NCBI GenBank assembly: GCA_937916135.1
Contig: CALFTQ010000120.1
Location: 1 to 14,041, forward strand
Length of the DNA stretch: 14,041 nt
Reading direction: 5' to 3'
Source of the DNA: an uncultured Verrucomicrobiales bacterium
GTDB lineage: Bacteria; Verrucomicrobiota; Verrucomicrobiia; Verrucomicrobiales; Akkermansiaceae
Both the position numbers and the translations under genes were made by a program. This document shows positions 5,833 through 13,383 of this stretch, in pieces. The notes beneath the pieces were generated by a model. It ran no database searches. It saw nothing but the letters and a program-made list of their open reading frames with translations, and was not told where the DNA came from. The stretch's first letter is position 1; the number at the start of each line of letters is the position of its first letter.

Positions 5833-6675
5833 CATGTTGATATCATAATTGCAAATCAGAACCTCATCCACGAGACCTCTTCCATTTACTTTGCTGTTTA
5901 CCATCCTCGTTGCTTGTACCGTTCTGGTGTTGTAGTCGCGGTACAAGTTTGTGATGAAAGCCGTGCTGGAATTAGAGAGGAGAAATCTGATGCCTTTGCT
6001 GTCCAATTTATCACAGAAATCTTTGAGTTCCTCTTGTTGTTGTTTTGACCAACCTCCTTCTATGTACCCGGTAAAGGAAGAGGTTTCAGAGAGAGGATAG
6101 TATGGTGGGTCAATGTAGACAAAGGACTGTGTGCCAATACGACTTAATGCTTTCCTGTAATCGCCTGTTTTTAGGGTGATATTATTCTTGTTAAAATAGT
6201 TGCTTATGGCTTTGATGCCTTTTTCGTTTACAATCCGTGGATTTTTGTAATTCCCAAATGGTACGTTAAACTGACCCGAGTTGTTAACTCGGAACATTCC
6301 ATTGTAACATGTTTTGTTCAGATATAGGATCCTAGCAGCTTGCTGAATGTTGTCTAACCTTTCTAAACCTCCATTTCGGTCGAGCTCTCTTATACTGTAG
6401 TAGTATGATTTTTCGTTTTTATGCTCTTTCAAAGCAAGAATAAGTTCGTTGGGGAAATCTTTAATCACACGATACACGTTCATGAGCGCAGCATTATAGT
6501 CGTTGACTACAGCATTTCGTGGTTGGAGGGAAAACAGGACGGCACCACCACCCAAAAAAGGTTCATAATATCGCAAGTCAGGGAAGTCAGCCGGAAGGAA
6601 TTTCCGGATTTCAGGTAAAAGTTGTCTTTTACCCCCCATCCATTTTAGAATGGGAGCTATGGGTGAGGTGTGCAT
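5827..6675 (-). CDS. dam: DNA adenine methyltransferase, Dam/DpnM family
   Basis: A 282-aa N6-adenine methyltransferase using S-adenosylmethionine, expected to methylate GATC. Visible motifs in alpha-class order are the N-terminal KWMGGKRQLLPEI (11-23), AdoMet-binding motif I YYEPFLGGGAVLF (36-48), VVNDYNAALMNVY (56-68), the target-recognition stretch NKTCYNGMFRVNNSGQFNVP (120-139) continuing FGNYKNP, and the catalytic YIDPPY (DPPY at 189-192). The recognition segment resembles that of Dam and DpnM, so GATC specificity is likely but not proven. The length is normal for the family and all catalytic motifs are intact. The start at 6675 sits directly before the conserved N-terminus; no Shine-Dalgarno is seen. 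It has its own promoter (6721-6749), converges with the nuclease-DGQHR gene with a 6-base overlap, and is codirectional with and just downstream of the truncated DpnI-like gene. The composition is AT-rich. Confidence 0.95.
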   Translation of the reverse strand: MHTSPIAPILKWMGGKRQLLPEIRKFLPADFPDLRYYEPFLGGGAVLFSLQPRNAVVNDYNAALMNVYRVIKDFPNELILALKEHKNEKSYYYSIRELDRNGGLERLDNIQQAARILYLNKTCYNGMFRVNNSGQFNVPFGNYKNPRIVNEKGIKAISNYFNKNNITLKTGDYRKALSRIGTQSFVYIDPPYYPLSETSSFTGYIEGGWSKQQQEELKDFCDKLDSKGIRFLLSNSSTAFITNLYRDYNTRTVQATRMVNSKVNGRGLVDEVLICNYDINML

Positions 6676-6720
6676 GATGAGGAGGACAGACGCGATTTCG
6701 CAGTTGAGAAACTTGCCCAG

Positions 6721-6749
6721 ATACTACCTCAAGTGTTTAATCAAGTAAA
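6721..6749 (-). promoter_or_regulatory. Putative promoter of the dam-type gene
   Basis: On the minus strand, TTTACT (plus 6744-6749), a 17-base spacer and TAGTAT (plus 6721-6726). It would start transcription near 6714, about 40 bases before the methylase ATG. It lies in the AT-rich segment between the methylase and the DpnI-like remnant. Confidence 0.4.
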
Positions 6750-6767
6750 GCGTAATTTGGGGGCAAG

Positions 6768-6920
6768 CTAGTGAAAAATACGCGCGTAAGAGAGGTCAGA
6801 TTCGGCGCCGCAGATGGGGCAGTACATGTTGCGGGCGAGCCAGTCTTCGGTGAGGCGTCTGGCTATCTGGGCGGGGCTTTTGTAGCCTTGAATCAGGGCG
6901 GTGTTGAACGTTAAATTCAT
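6768..6920 (-). pseudogene. Truncated DpnI-like / Dam-replacing protein (DRP) gene, N-terminal 50 codons
   Basis: The minus-strand frame from ATG at 6918-6920 to TAG at 6768-6770 encodes 50 residues. It begins MNLTFNTALI, then GYKSPAQIARRLTEDWLARN and MYCPICGAESDL. From memory this aligns with the start of DpnI (MELHFNLELVETYKS, then KARILTEDWVYRQ and SYCPNCG) and the Dam-replacing (DRP) restriction enzymes. DpnI is an endonuclease of about 250 aa that cuts only adenine-methylated GATC. The first CPxCG zinc pair (residues 34 and 37) is kept. The second Cys pair, the D...E-x-K catalytic residues and the C-terminal DNA-reading domain are missing, so the product cannot be an active nuclease. Similarity stops around residue 46, where GC-rich codons give way to the AT-rich island. 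It lies upstream of an intact dam-type gene on the same strand. It is called a pseudogene; translation of a stable peptide is possible but unlikely to matter. Confidence 0.8.
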
Positions 6921-6943
6921 AGGCGGGGGAGGCGAGTCTGCTG

Positions 6944-6973
6944 TCATTCTAGCAGAATGAAGCCTGCTTGCAA
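6944..6973 (-). promoter_or_regulatory. Promoter of the DpnI-like remnant with an overlapping 17-bp palindrome
   Basis: On the minus strand, TTGCAA (plus 6968-6973), a 16-base spacer and TAGAAT (plus 6946-6951). A perfect palindrome TCATTCT-agc-AGAATGA (6944-6960) covers the -10 box, so it could be an operator. The promoter looks intact although its gene is truncated. The 200-aa gene on the other strand begins about 120 bases away. Confidence 0.4.
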
Positions 6974-7077
6974 GTTCGGAAGTAATATTTTCTGTGAAAA
7001 AAATCGGGCGATTTCTGTATTATCCTTGTTTTCACAATGGAAGAGGGGCATAGTGTTACGCAAACAAAGGAGAGGAC

Positions 7078-7680
7078 ATGACGGAGCATAACGATACGAT
7101 GAAGCTGGAGAAACCTCTGGGGCGGGTGCCGCGGGAGGGGCTGGAGAAGTTTGTGCTGGAGCGGGGGCGGGTGAATGCGGAGTTCGGCTACCAGCTGCGG
7201 AGCTGGCTGAAGACCGGTTTCACGCTGCCGGAGGAGAAGAACGAGGCGTATTACCAGGATGCGACGCGCGAGGCGTATGAGCGGACCTTCGTGCTTTGCC
7301 GCTGGCAGCACTGCCGGGGCAGGGAGGCAGAGGAGCCGGTGTTTCCCTTGCCCGTGCTGCTGGATGAGGTGGAGCAGGAGATCCGCTGCGGCCAAGGCGC
7401 CTGTGTGGTCTGGGTGGCGCTGGAGTTTTTCCGCCTGCTTGTGGCCAACGGCGGGGGGGAGCCCGACTTGGAGGCGTATTACTGGTTCATGCGCGATTTT
7501 GCGCGTCTGGAGGAGCTGCTGCCCGAGGCGCTGTCGCTTCCCGATACGCCGACAGAGACGATTAAGGCCGTGATTGCTGAGCTGGTTCCGCTTTGTAAGC
7601 GTCGCTTTTATAAGAAATATGGCGTTTTCAAGCTGGGGGAGCTGAAGCAGCAGATTGAGAAACTGGTGAAAGAGAATTGA
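7078..7680 (+). CDS. Unrecognised 200-aa cytosolic protein
   Basis: I do not recognise this family. The protein is predicted to be almost entirely helical and soluble, with no signal peptide or membrane span. Visible features are an acidic and aromatic N-terminal half (EEKNEAYYQDATREAYERTF), a central WVALEFFRLLVAN helix, and a basic C-terminal helix ending KLGELKQQIEKLVKEN. The start is firmly supported by AAAGGAGAGG (7066-7075), the best Shine-Dalgarno in the window. A weak promoter match, GTGAAA (6994-6999) and TATTAT (7018-7023) with an 18-base spacer, lies upstream. Codons are GC-rich and host-like, so it probably belongs to the resident genome rather than the AT-rich island. It is divergent from the DpnI-like remnant and convergent with the autotransporter. 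No function is proposed. Confidence 0.75.
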   Translation: MTEHNDTMKLEKPLGRVPREGLEKFVLERGRVNAEFGYQLRSWLKTGFTLPEEKNEAYYQDATREAYERTFVLCRWQHCRGREAEEPVFPLPVLLDEVEQEIRCGQGACVVWVALEFFRLLVANGGGEPDLEAYYWFMRDFARLEELLPEALSLPDTPTETIKAVIAELVPLCKRRFYKKYGVFKLGELKQQIEKLVKEN

Positions 7681-7720
7681 CAATTGAGGAGGGACTATAG
7701 GGAACTTCTAAAAACTCACC

Positions 7721-7738
7721 AAATTGATGTTTGACGTT
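7721..7738 (+). repeat. 18-bp repeat, copy 1, flanking the autotransporter gene
   Basis: AAATTGATGTTTGACGTT. Its inverted partner at 13670-13687 matches 17 of 18 bases. This copy abuts the left arm of the large hairpin at 7738-7808. Confidence 0.6.
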
Positions 7739-7808
7739 GTCGGAGCACGGGACTTTAGTCCCGAAATCACGGTGCACATAATCGGGACTGAAGTCCCGTG
7801 CTCCGACA
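7738..7808. repeat. 26-bp nested inverted repeat between convergent genes
   Basis: The left arm 7738-7763 and right arm 7783-7808 pair over 26 positions with one mismatch, which would be a G-U pair in RNA. The loop is 19 bases. Each arm is itself palindromic (CGGGACTTTAGTCCCG and CGGGACTGAAGTCCCG), so it can fold as one long or two short hairpins. It sits between the stop at 7680 and the autotransporter stop at 7853 and could act as a two-way transcription barrier, though neither side has a T-run. It may belong to a REP-like dispersed family. Confidence 0.75.
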
Positions 7809-7852
7809 AAGTTTCCCCACAAATTCCAATTTGGCGATGTTCTCGCTGCTGT

Positions 7853-10800
7853 TCAGAAATGCAGGATGATGCCGAACTGGGTGTCGAGGTAGTGGGCGTT
7901 GCTTTGCAGGTGCAGGTTGGTGGCGGTGTGCAGGGTGGCGGCGGGGCTGAGGGGCAGGGCGAGTGTGAGCCCGGTGCGGAGGCCGAGGGTGTCGCGCTCA
8001 TCGGAGGTGACGCGGAAGGAATGCTCCGGGGCACCGGCAAAGCGCATGTCGAGCCCGGTTCGGGTATCGCCGAAGGTGGCGGTGAGGGCGGCGTGCAGGC
8101 CGAGCTGCAGGGATTCGGCCAGGGTGGTGCGGTAGCGGGTGCCGATGCTCAGCTCGCTGAGGGTGGCCTGCTGTTCCCCGGCGAGCAGGGAGGCGCTGCT
8201 GCCGCTTTCGCTGAAGGAATCGACCTTGGCGGTGGTGGATTGCAGCGCGAGATACGGGCACAGGGCCGAGCTGCTGTCCAGGGTGAGTTCGCGCGATATT
8301 TCCACGCAGAAGTTCACCGAGCTGCCGCTGGCATCTTCCACCTCGCAATCGGAGCCATCGGCCAGGCGGCGAGAGAGCGAGAACTCGTGCATGCCCATAT
8401 CCGCTGCCAGCAGGAAGCGCCATTCCTCATCGGTGTAGAGGGCATAGCCGCTCAGGTGCGTGGCGGTATCGGTGTGTTCGTTGTCGCCCGCCGGGGTGAT
8501 GCGCGTCTGTCCATTGGCCAGGGCAAGCCCCAGGCAGAGCCTGGCATCCACCTGCTGCTCTACGATGAGCTGGCCGGCCCAGGCGCTGCGGTCGTAGCCC
8601 TGCTGCTGCGCGGTGGCGGAGCTGGTGCTGTTGAAGGCATGGATGAGCACGGCGGTGTTGCTGTGTGGCGCCAGCCTGTGGGCGGTGCCGGCCAGGTCGC
8701 GCAGGCGTTGCAGCTGCGCGAATGCATCATCTGCCACGCTGTTGAGCAGAGCGGTGTAGCCCGCGCCGTTTACGCGGTCCATGAGCTCCCGCATGCCCAC
8801 GGCATCGGTAGATTTCGCCACCGTTTCCACCAGCCCGAGGAGTTCGCCGCTCACGGCGTCCGGCGAGAGCCTGCGGAGCACCTCGTATGCCGCGCGCTGG
8901 TTGCGGTTGAGCTGCGGAGCCAGCGATGGATTCGCTATCTCGGGCGTATCTCCGCCGCCTGTTTCCACGGTAAGTTTGCCGGTTTCCGGGTCGAAGACGA
9001 GCCCTTTGTCCAGCTCATCCTCGGGCAGCACGATGCTGATGAGTTCCTCATCGAAAGCGGAAGGGAAATCCAGCACCAGAATCTCGGAATCCAGATGTTC
9101 CACCCGGCTGAGGTCGAGGGTGACCGTATCGCTGAAATGAGCCACGCCATTCAGCGTGAGTGCACCACCGGTGAGCACGATGGTGCCTCCGTTCATGTTC
9201 ACATGTCCGTGAATCGTGTTGCCGCCCGGGGCCAGGGTGAGCATCTGCCCCTTGTTCAGGTTCAGCACATCGTTGGGCGCAATGGTCATTTCAGCGCCTT
9301 GCTGCATGGTGATGGAGCCGGAGAAATTCTCCAGCCCGGCCAGTTCACTGCTGCCGCTGAGGATGAGTTGATTACTCACGGGCAGATTGTCCATATCCAG
9401 CCGTGGGGTGGCGCTGCGGCTGCGGGCGCGGCTGCCGAGGTATACCGCACCGCTGCCCAGGGCCTGCGCATGCGCCAGCCGCAGGCTTCCGGTGGCAATG
9501 GTGGTGCCGCCGCTGTGTGAGTTTGCCCCGCTGAGCACAGCATCCCCCAGCAATTCTACGCGGGTGCTTCCGCTCAGTGTGCCACCCAGCATGGCGTTCT
9601 TCACCTGCACCAGGCCACCCGTGGCCGTCAGGGCATCGGTGTTCGCATCCACCAGCAGGGTGCCGGAATCCATGGTGATGCGTTGCAATTCTCCGGACGC
9701 AGCCTGCATGATATCCGAAACGCTCACGCGGTGCTCGCCGGTGATGCAGTAAGTGTCCCGGTGCAGCGTCCCGGGCAGGCTGGCGTGGCCGGTGGCATCG
9801 GGCGTGACGCGCTGGCCATGCAGACGAATATCCGCGCCGGTGCTGTTCAGCGTGCCCCCGGTGATGAGCTGCAACTCCGTGCCGGCATCTCGCCGGAACC
9901 CGCTGCTGCCGCCTTCGTGGCCGAAGGCATCCACCAGGGTGGCCTCGCGGGATTCTGCCAGGGCCGTGGCATCGAAACACCCGTTCAGGGTAAGGTGCCC
10001 ATCGTTCTGAATCGGGGCGGTGAGCTCCAGCGTAAATCCCTCGGCGGTGAGCGTGCAGGTGCCCGCGGTGCGGAAAGAGCCCGCGCCCAGGGTCGCAGGC
10101 GTGGTGATGGTGAGTTCTCCCCCATCCAGCAGCGTGCCGCCGGTGTGCGTGTTGGCTGCGGTGAGTCTGCCCGCGCCGGTGATGAGCAGCGCGGTGCTGC
10201 CGCTGAGCGGGCAGGAGATGGTGCCGCTCTCCAGCACCACGGTGCCGCCGCTGGTCTGCAGTGCGGCGGTATCGGCATCCACGGTGAAGGTGCCGCCCTC
10301 CACGCGGATGCACTGCAGCTCCGGCCGCAGGATATTGCTGAGCTTGGCCGTATCGGAGCCAGTGAGCAGGTATTCGCGGTAATCCACAGTGCCGCCGGCG
10401 GTTGCGTGGCCATCTGTGCCCAGGGTGAGCCGCTTCTCGCCGTGGATGATGGTGGCTCCTGCGTTCACATGGCCACCGCTCACTACCTGCACGCTGAAGG
10501 CGGCGCTGCGGGCGAAGCCGCTGGCGGCGCTGGTGCCGTCTGTGCGGGTGGCTGACTGTTCCACCAGGGGCAGGGCAGAGGCATCGATTTCGCCTTGCAG
10601 GGTGAGTGTGCCTGAGTTGCGGATGCAGCCGGTGAGCTGAACCGCTGAGGTGGAGGTAAGGCTGCTTTCTCCGCTGAAGCTCAGCCCGAGCGAGCCGCCC
10701 ACAGCGGTGATGACGGTATCTGTGCAGCTGCCGCTCAGCGTGCCACCCGTCAGCCGGATATGGCCACCCTCTGCCGCAACGGTAGCACTTTCATCGGCAG

Positions 10801-13306
10801 TGAGCTGCCCGCCGCTCATGGTTATGAGTTGCAGTGCATCCCCGGCTGCGGCGCGGATGTCGCTCACCGCCACCTGGTGCCCGGAATCGATGTGGTACTG
10901 GCCATAGTGCGTGGCGGCCCCAGCAGACCATTCACCCTGTGCATCGAGAGCGATTTTCTCCCCGCGGAACAGGAAGCTTGCCCCGCCGCTGAGACTGCCG
11001 CCACCGGTGAACAGGCTGATGCTCGTGCCGGCGTCGCTCTGAAAGCCGCTGCTGCCGCCGGTGTTACCATAGGCATCCACCATGGTGGGATTGATGCTCG
11101 CAGCCAGAGTGCTCACGTCGAATACTCCCTCCATGTGCAGGTCCCCGGTGTTGTGGATGGTCGAGGCCAGATGCAGGGTGCCCACCGCCTGCAAGGTGGC
11201 GGAGCCGCTGCAGCTCAGACTGCCGCTGCCGAGGGTGCCGGCCGTGAGCCTGCCGCTCTGCAATTCAATCTGCCCGCTGAATAGGGTGGCATTCAGCAGT
11301 GAGCCCTCGCCCTGCACCCGCAGGGTATTGCTGAGGTTCAGGTGATTCAGGTCAAGTGAGCCGCCGACGAGCACCACCGTGCTGCTGCCCAGCGCCTGTG
11401 CGTGGTCGAGGGTAAGCGTGCCACGGCTGATGGTGGTGGCGCCGGAGTAGCTGCCGCCGCTGCTCAGCCGCACATCTCCCAGAACCTCTACCCCGCTGCT
11501 GCCGGTGAGTTCCAGGGCAATTTCGCCACCGTGGAGCCGCGCTGTGCTGCTCAGATTCAGCGCATCACCACGCAGGGTTCCGCTCTGCATCACGAGCTCG
11601 CCGGTGTATTGGCTACCGCCGGTGATTCCGGTTTCGCCCTGCACCCGGATGGCATTGCCGATGGCCTGGTCGCTCAGGTTCAGCTGCCCGCCCAGGAGCT
11701 GCACTGTACCACGCCCGAGCGCTTCTGCATGTGAGAGCACGAGCTCACCGGCCTCCAGCGTGGTGCCGCCGGTGAAGGAGTGTGCGCCGCTGATGCTCAG
11801 GCTTCCGCTGCCGGATTTGATGAGCCTGGCCTCCCCGCTGATGCAGCCGCTGTCGGTGAAGGAGACGCAGCCGGTCGCGTTGCTGACCGTGACCGCGGAC
11901 GGGAGCAGCTCGCCCACCAGCTCGACTTCTGCCGCCTGCGTGAAGCTGACGCTGTCGCCCGCGTGGAAATTGCTGTTGATATCCGGGCCTGCCCAGCTAT
12001 GCTCTGTGTGGCCGGTGCCGGTTTCCCATGTGCCGGCGGTGGGGCGCCAGAGCAGATGCGCAGATTCTGCGCGGGGCAGGGTGCGCTCGCCATCTGCCAG
12101 GTAATACAGCAGCACGCCGTTATCAATCCGGGTGTTGCCGCTGATGGCTGTGGAAATGGAAACATCGCCGGCGTTTTCCACCAGGCGGTACCAGCCGCGG
12201 AGCATGTCGGCCTTGTTGTACTCGAGCGTGATTGCACCGATGTGGCCGGTAGTGCCGCTGCCCAGACTCAGCGCCGCCGTTTCGCGGTGTGCCTCCTCCA
12301 GATGCAGAGTCCACGTGCCGCCATGGATGGCGGCGGTGCTCATCGTGCTGCAGCCGTGGAAATCGCCAGCGGTGGCATTCAGCGTGCCGGTGACGCTCAG
12401 TGAGCCGTTCTGCATGCTGAGTGTGGCGGTGGTCAGGTTCCCGGTGTTGGTGAGTGTGGCTGTCTGGATTGTGATGGCTGCGGCCCGGGTGTCGCCATTG
12501 AGATTGAGCGTGCCGCCCAGGGCCTGAAAGTGGCAGCCCTCGCCCGTGTTGCCGCTGAAACTCTGGGTGCCGCTTCCTTTCTTGATGATGGTGAGCGGCC
12601 CCAGCAGACTGCCGTGGTAATGGTGCGTGCCACTCGTGTCGATGGTGAGTGTATGCGCTTCCGGGGAGATGTAATCGCTCAGTTCATGATTGTGCCGGAT
12701 GGCGCTGATATCCTTCACCAGGCTGCCGCTGTATACACACGCTGCGGGGGTAATGTAATCCGGCGCGTCCAGCCCGCCGATGCTCCAGTCGCCACCCAGG
12801 CCCAGGGCCACGGTGAAAAAGGAATCCTCGGCGCAGTAGCCTGCCACATCCAGCGCGATGCTGCCGCTCAGAGCCATAGCGCCGCTTTCCAGCGCCACCA
12901 CGTTGTCGTACAGCCCATCGCCATCCCACGCGGCGCTGTAATTGCTCAGGGTGAGATTGCCGTGAAAATCGGCAGCGGCCCCTGCCGCCAGTTGGAATAA
13001 CTGCAGCGTGTTGGTCGAACTCCCTTGCAATTCCAGATTCCCGGTGCCACTGAGCTTGCCGATGGTTATGAGGCTCCTGGCTTCCGGGTTCACCCCGTCA
13101 TACAGGATATTGAGCACCCCGCCTGCGCTTCCGCTGTCCAGTTCCCCGATGTCATGGATAAAGCCACCGCTTTCTGTGTCCGGCTTCGCATCTGTATCTC
13201 GCAGTATGACGAATCCGTTATCCACCGTCAGATAATTATGCTGCACGCCTCCTGCCGGTACGTTCAGGAGACTGAGAACGTGGAGAATAAATAAGCTGCG
13301 TTTCAT
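7853..13306 (-). CDS. Large autotransporter with beta-strand-repeat passenger and C-terminal barrel
   Basis: A 1817-aa type V secretion protein expected to display its passenger on the cell surface. Residues 1-20 (MKRSLFILHVLSLLNVPAGG) form a signal peptide. The passenger, to about 1450, is Gly/Ser/Thr-rich beta-helix sequence. Autotransporter-associated beta-strand repeats are clear at about 513, 622, 1056 and 1266, for example GGTTLEAGELVLSHAEALG and GATTISRGTLTLDHAQALG. Three larger related modules begin near 716 (IHNTGDLHMEGVFD), 894 (IRNSGTLTLQGEID) and 1098 (IQNDGHLTLNGCFD). Residues 1450-1545 are a helical linker. The last 250 or so form the barrel, ending with the expected terminal phenylalanine (FGIILHF). 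The strongest upstream promoter lies at 13384-13411, giving a leader of about 70 bases with a hairpin. There is no Shine-Dalgarno. Long open frames on the opposite strand are shadows of its GC-rich codons. Substrate or adhesion role is unknown. Confidence 0.93.
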   Translation of the reverse strand: MKRSLFILHVLSLLNVPAGGVQHNYLTVDNGFVILRDTDAKPDTESGGFIHDIGELDSGSAGGVLNILYDGVNPEARSLITIGKLSGTGNLELQGSSTNTLQLFQLAAGAAADFHGNLTLSNYSAAWDGDGLYDNVVALESGAMALSGSIALDVAGYCAEDSFFTVALGLGGDWSIGGLDAPDYITPAACVYSGSLVKDISAIRHNHELSDYISPEAHTLTIDTSGTHHYHGSLLGPLTIIKKGSGTQSFSGNTGEGCHFQALGGTLNLNGDTRAAAITIQTATLTNTGNLTTATLSMQNGSLSVTGTLNATAGDFHGCSTMSTAAIHGGTWTLHLEEAHRETAALSLGSGTTGHIGAITLEYNKADMLRGWYRLVENAGDVSISTAISGNTRIDNGVLLYYLADGERTLPRAESAHLLWRPTAGTWETGTGHTEHSWAGPDINSNFHAGDSVSFTQAAEVELVGELLPSAVTVSNATGCVSFTDSGCISGEARLIKSGSGSLSISGAHSFTGGTTLEAGELVLSHAEALGRGTVQLLGGQLNLSDQAIGNAIRVQGETGITGGSQYTGELVMQSGTLRGDALNLSSTARLHGGEIALELTGSSGVEVLGDVRLSSGGSYSGATTISRGTLTLDHAQALGSSTVVLVGGSLDLNHLNLSNTLRVQGEGSLLNATLFSGQIELQSGRLTAGTLGSGSLSCSGSATLQAVGTLHLASTIHNTGDLHMEGVFDVSTLAASINPTMVDAYGNTGGSSGFQSDAGTSISLFTGGGSLSGGASFLFRGEKIALDAQGEWSAGAATHYGQYHIDSGHQVAVSDIRAAAGDALQLITMSGGQLTADESATVAAEGGHIRLTGGTLSGSCTDTVITAVGGSLGLSFSGESSLTSTSAVQLTGCIRNSGTLTLQGEIDASALPLVEQSATRTDGTSAASGFARSAAFSVQVVSGGHVNAGATIIHGEKRLTLGTDGHATAGGTVDYREYLLTGSDTAKLSNILRPELQCIRVEGGTFTVDADTAALQTSGGTVVLESGTISCPLSGSTALLITGAGRLTAANTHTGGTLLDGGELTITTPATLGAGSFRTAGTCTLTAEGFTLELTAPIQNDGHLTLNGCFDATALAESREATLVDAFGHEGGSSGFRRDAGTELQLITGGTLNSTGADIRLHGQRVTPDATGHASLPGTLHRDTYCITGEHRVSVSDIMQAASGELQRITMDSGTLLVDANTDALTATGGLVQVKNAMLGGTLSGSTRVELLGDAVLSGANSHSGGTTIATGSLRLAHAQALGSGAVYLGSRARSRSATPRLDMDNLPVSNQLILSGSSELAGLENFSGSITMQQGAEMTIAPNDVLNLNKGQMLTLAPGGNTIHGHVNMNGGTIVLTGGALTLNGVAHFSDTVTLDLSRVEHLDSEILVLDFPSAFDEELISIVLPEDELDKGLVFDPETGKLTVETGGGDTPEIANPSLAPQLNRNQRAAYEVLRRLSPDAVSGELLGLVETVAKSTDAVGMRELMDRVNGAGYTALLNSVADDAFAQLQRLRDLAGTAHRLAPHSNTAVLIHAFNSTSSATAQQQGYDRSAWAGQLIVEQQVDARLCLGLALANGQTRITPAGDNEHTDTATHLSGYALYTDEEWRFLLAADMGMHEFSLSRRLADGSDCEVEDASGSSVNFCVEISRELTLDSSSALCPYLALQSTTAKVDSFSESGSSASLLAGEQQATLSELSIGTRYRTTLAESLQLGLHAALTATFGDTRTGLDMRFAGAPEHSFRVTSDERDTLGLRTGLTLALPLSPAATLHTATNLHLQSNAHYLDTQFGIILHF

Positions 13307-13334
13307 CGAGCCGAGTGGTGTGTGTGATTCGTAT

Positions 13335-13353
13335 ATAAGTGTAATACACTTAT
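13335..13353. promoter_or_regulatory. 19-bp perfect palindrome in the autotransporter leader
   Basis: ATAAGTGTA-A-TACACTTAT: 9-bp arms around a single central base. It lies between the predicted transcription start (about 13377) and the start codon of the autotransporter. It could be a repressor site or a leader RNA hairpin. Confidence 0.5.
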
Positions 13354-13383
13354 TGCGAGCCTTTTAGCGGCTGAATGCAGCTG

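Noticed and set aside
795..6785. Prophage or transposon
   Set aside because: No phage structural gene, integrase, transposase or terminal repeat was found; only an island edge based on composition can be claimed.
6949..7683. 244-codon minus-strand frame opposite the 200-aa gene
   Set aside because: The plus-strand frame has a strong Shine-Dalgarno and normal protein composition; the minus frame is Arg/Leu/Pro/His-rich, typical of a shadow.
7724..9520. 598-codon open frame on the plus strand opposite the autotransporter, plus other long antisense frames up to 13294
   Set aside because: Low-complexity Gly/Ala/Glu-rich translation produced by GC-rich codons of the real minus-strand gene; no domain, start signal or secretion logic.
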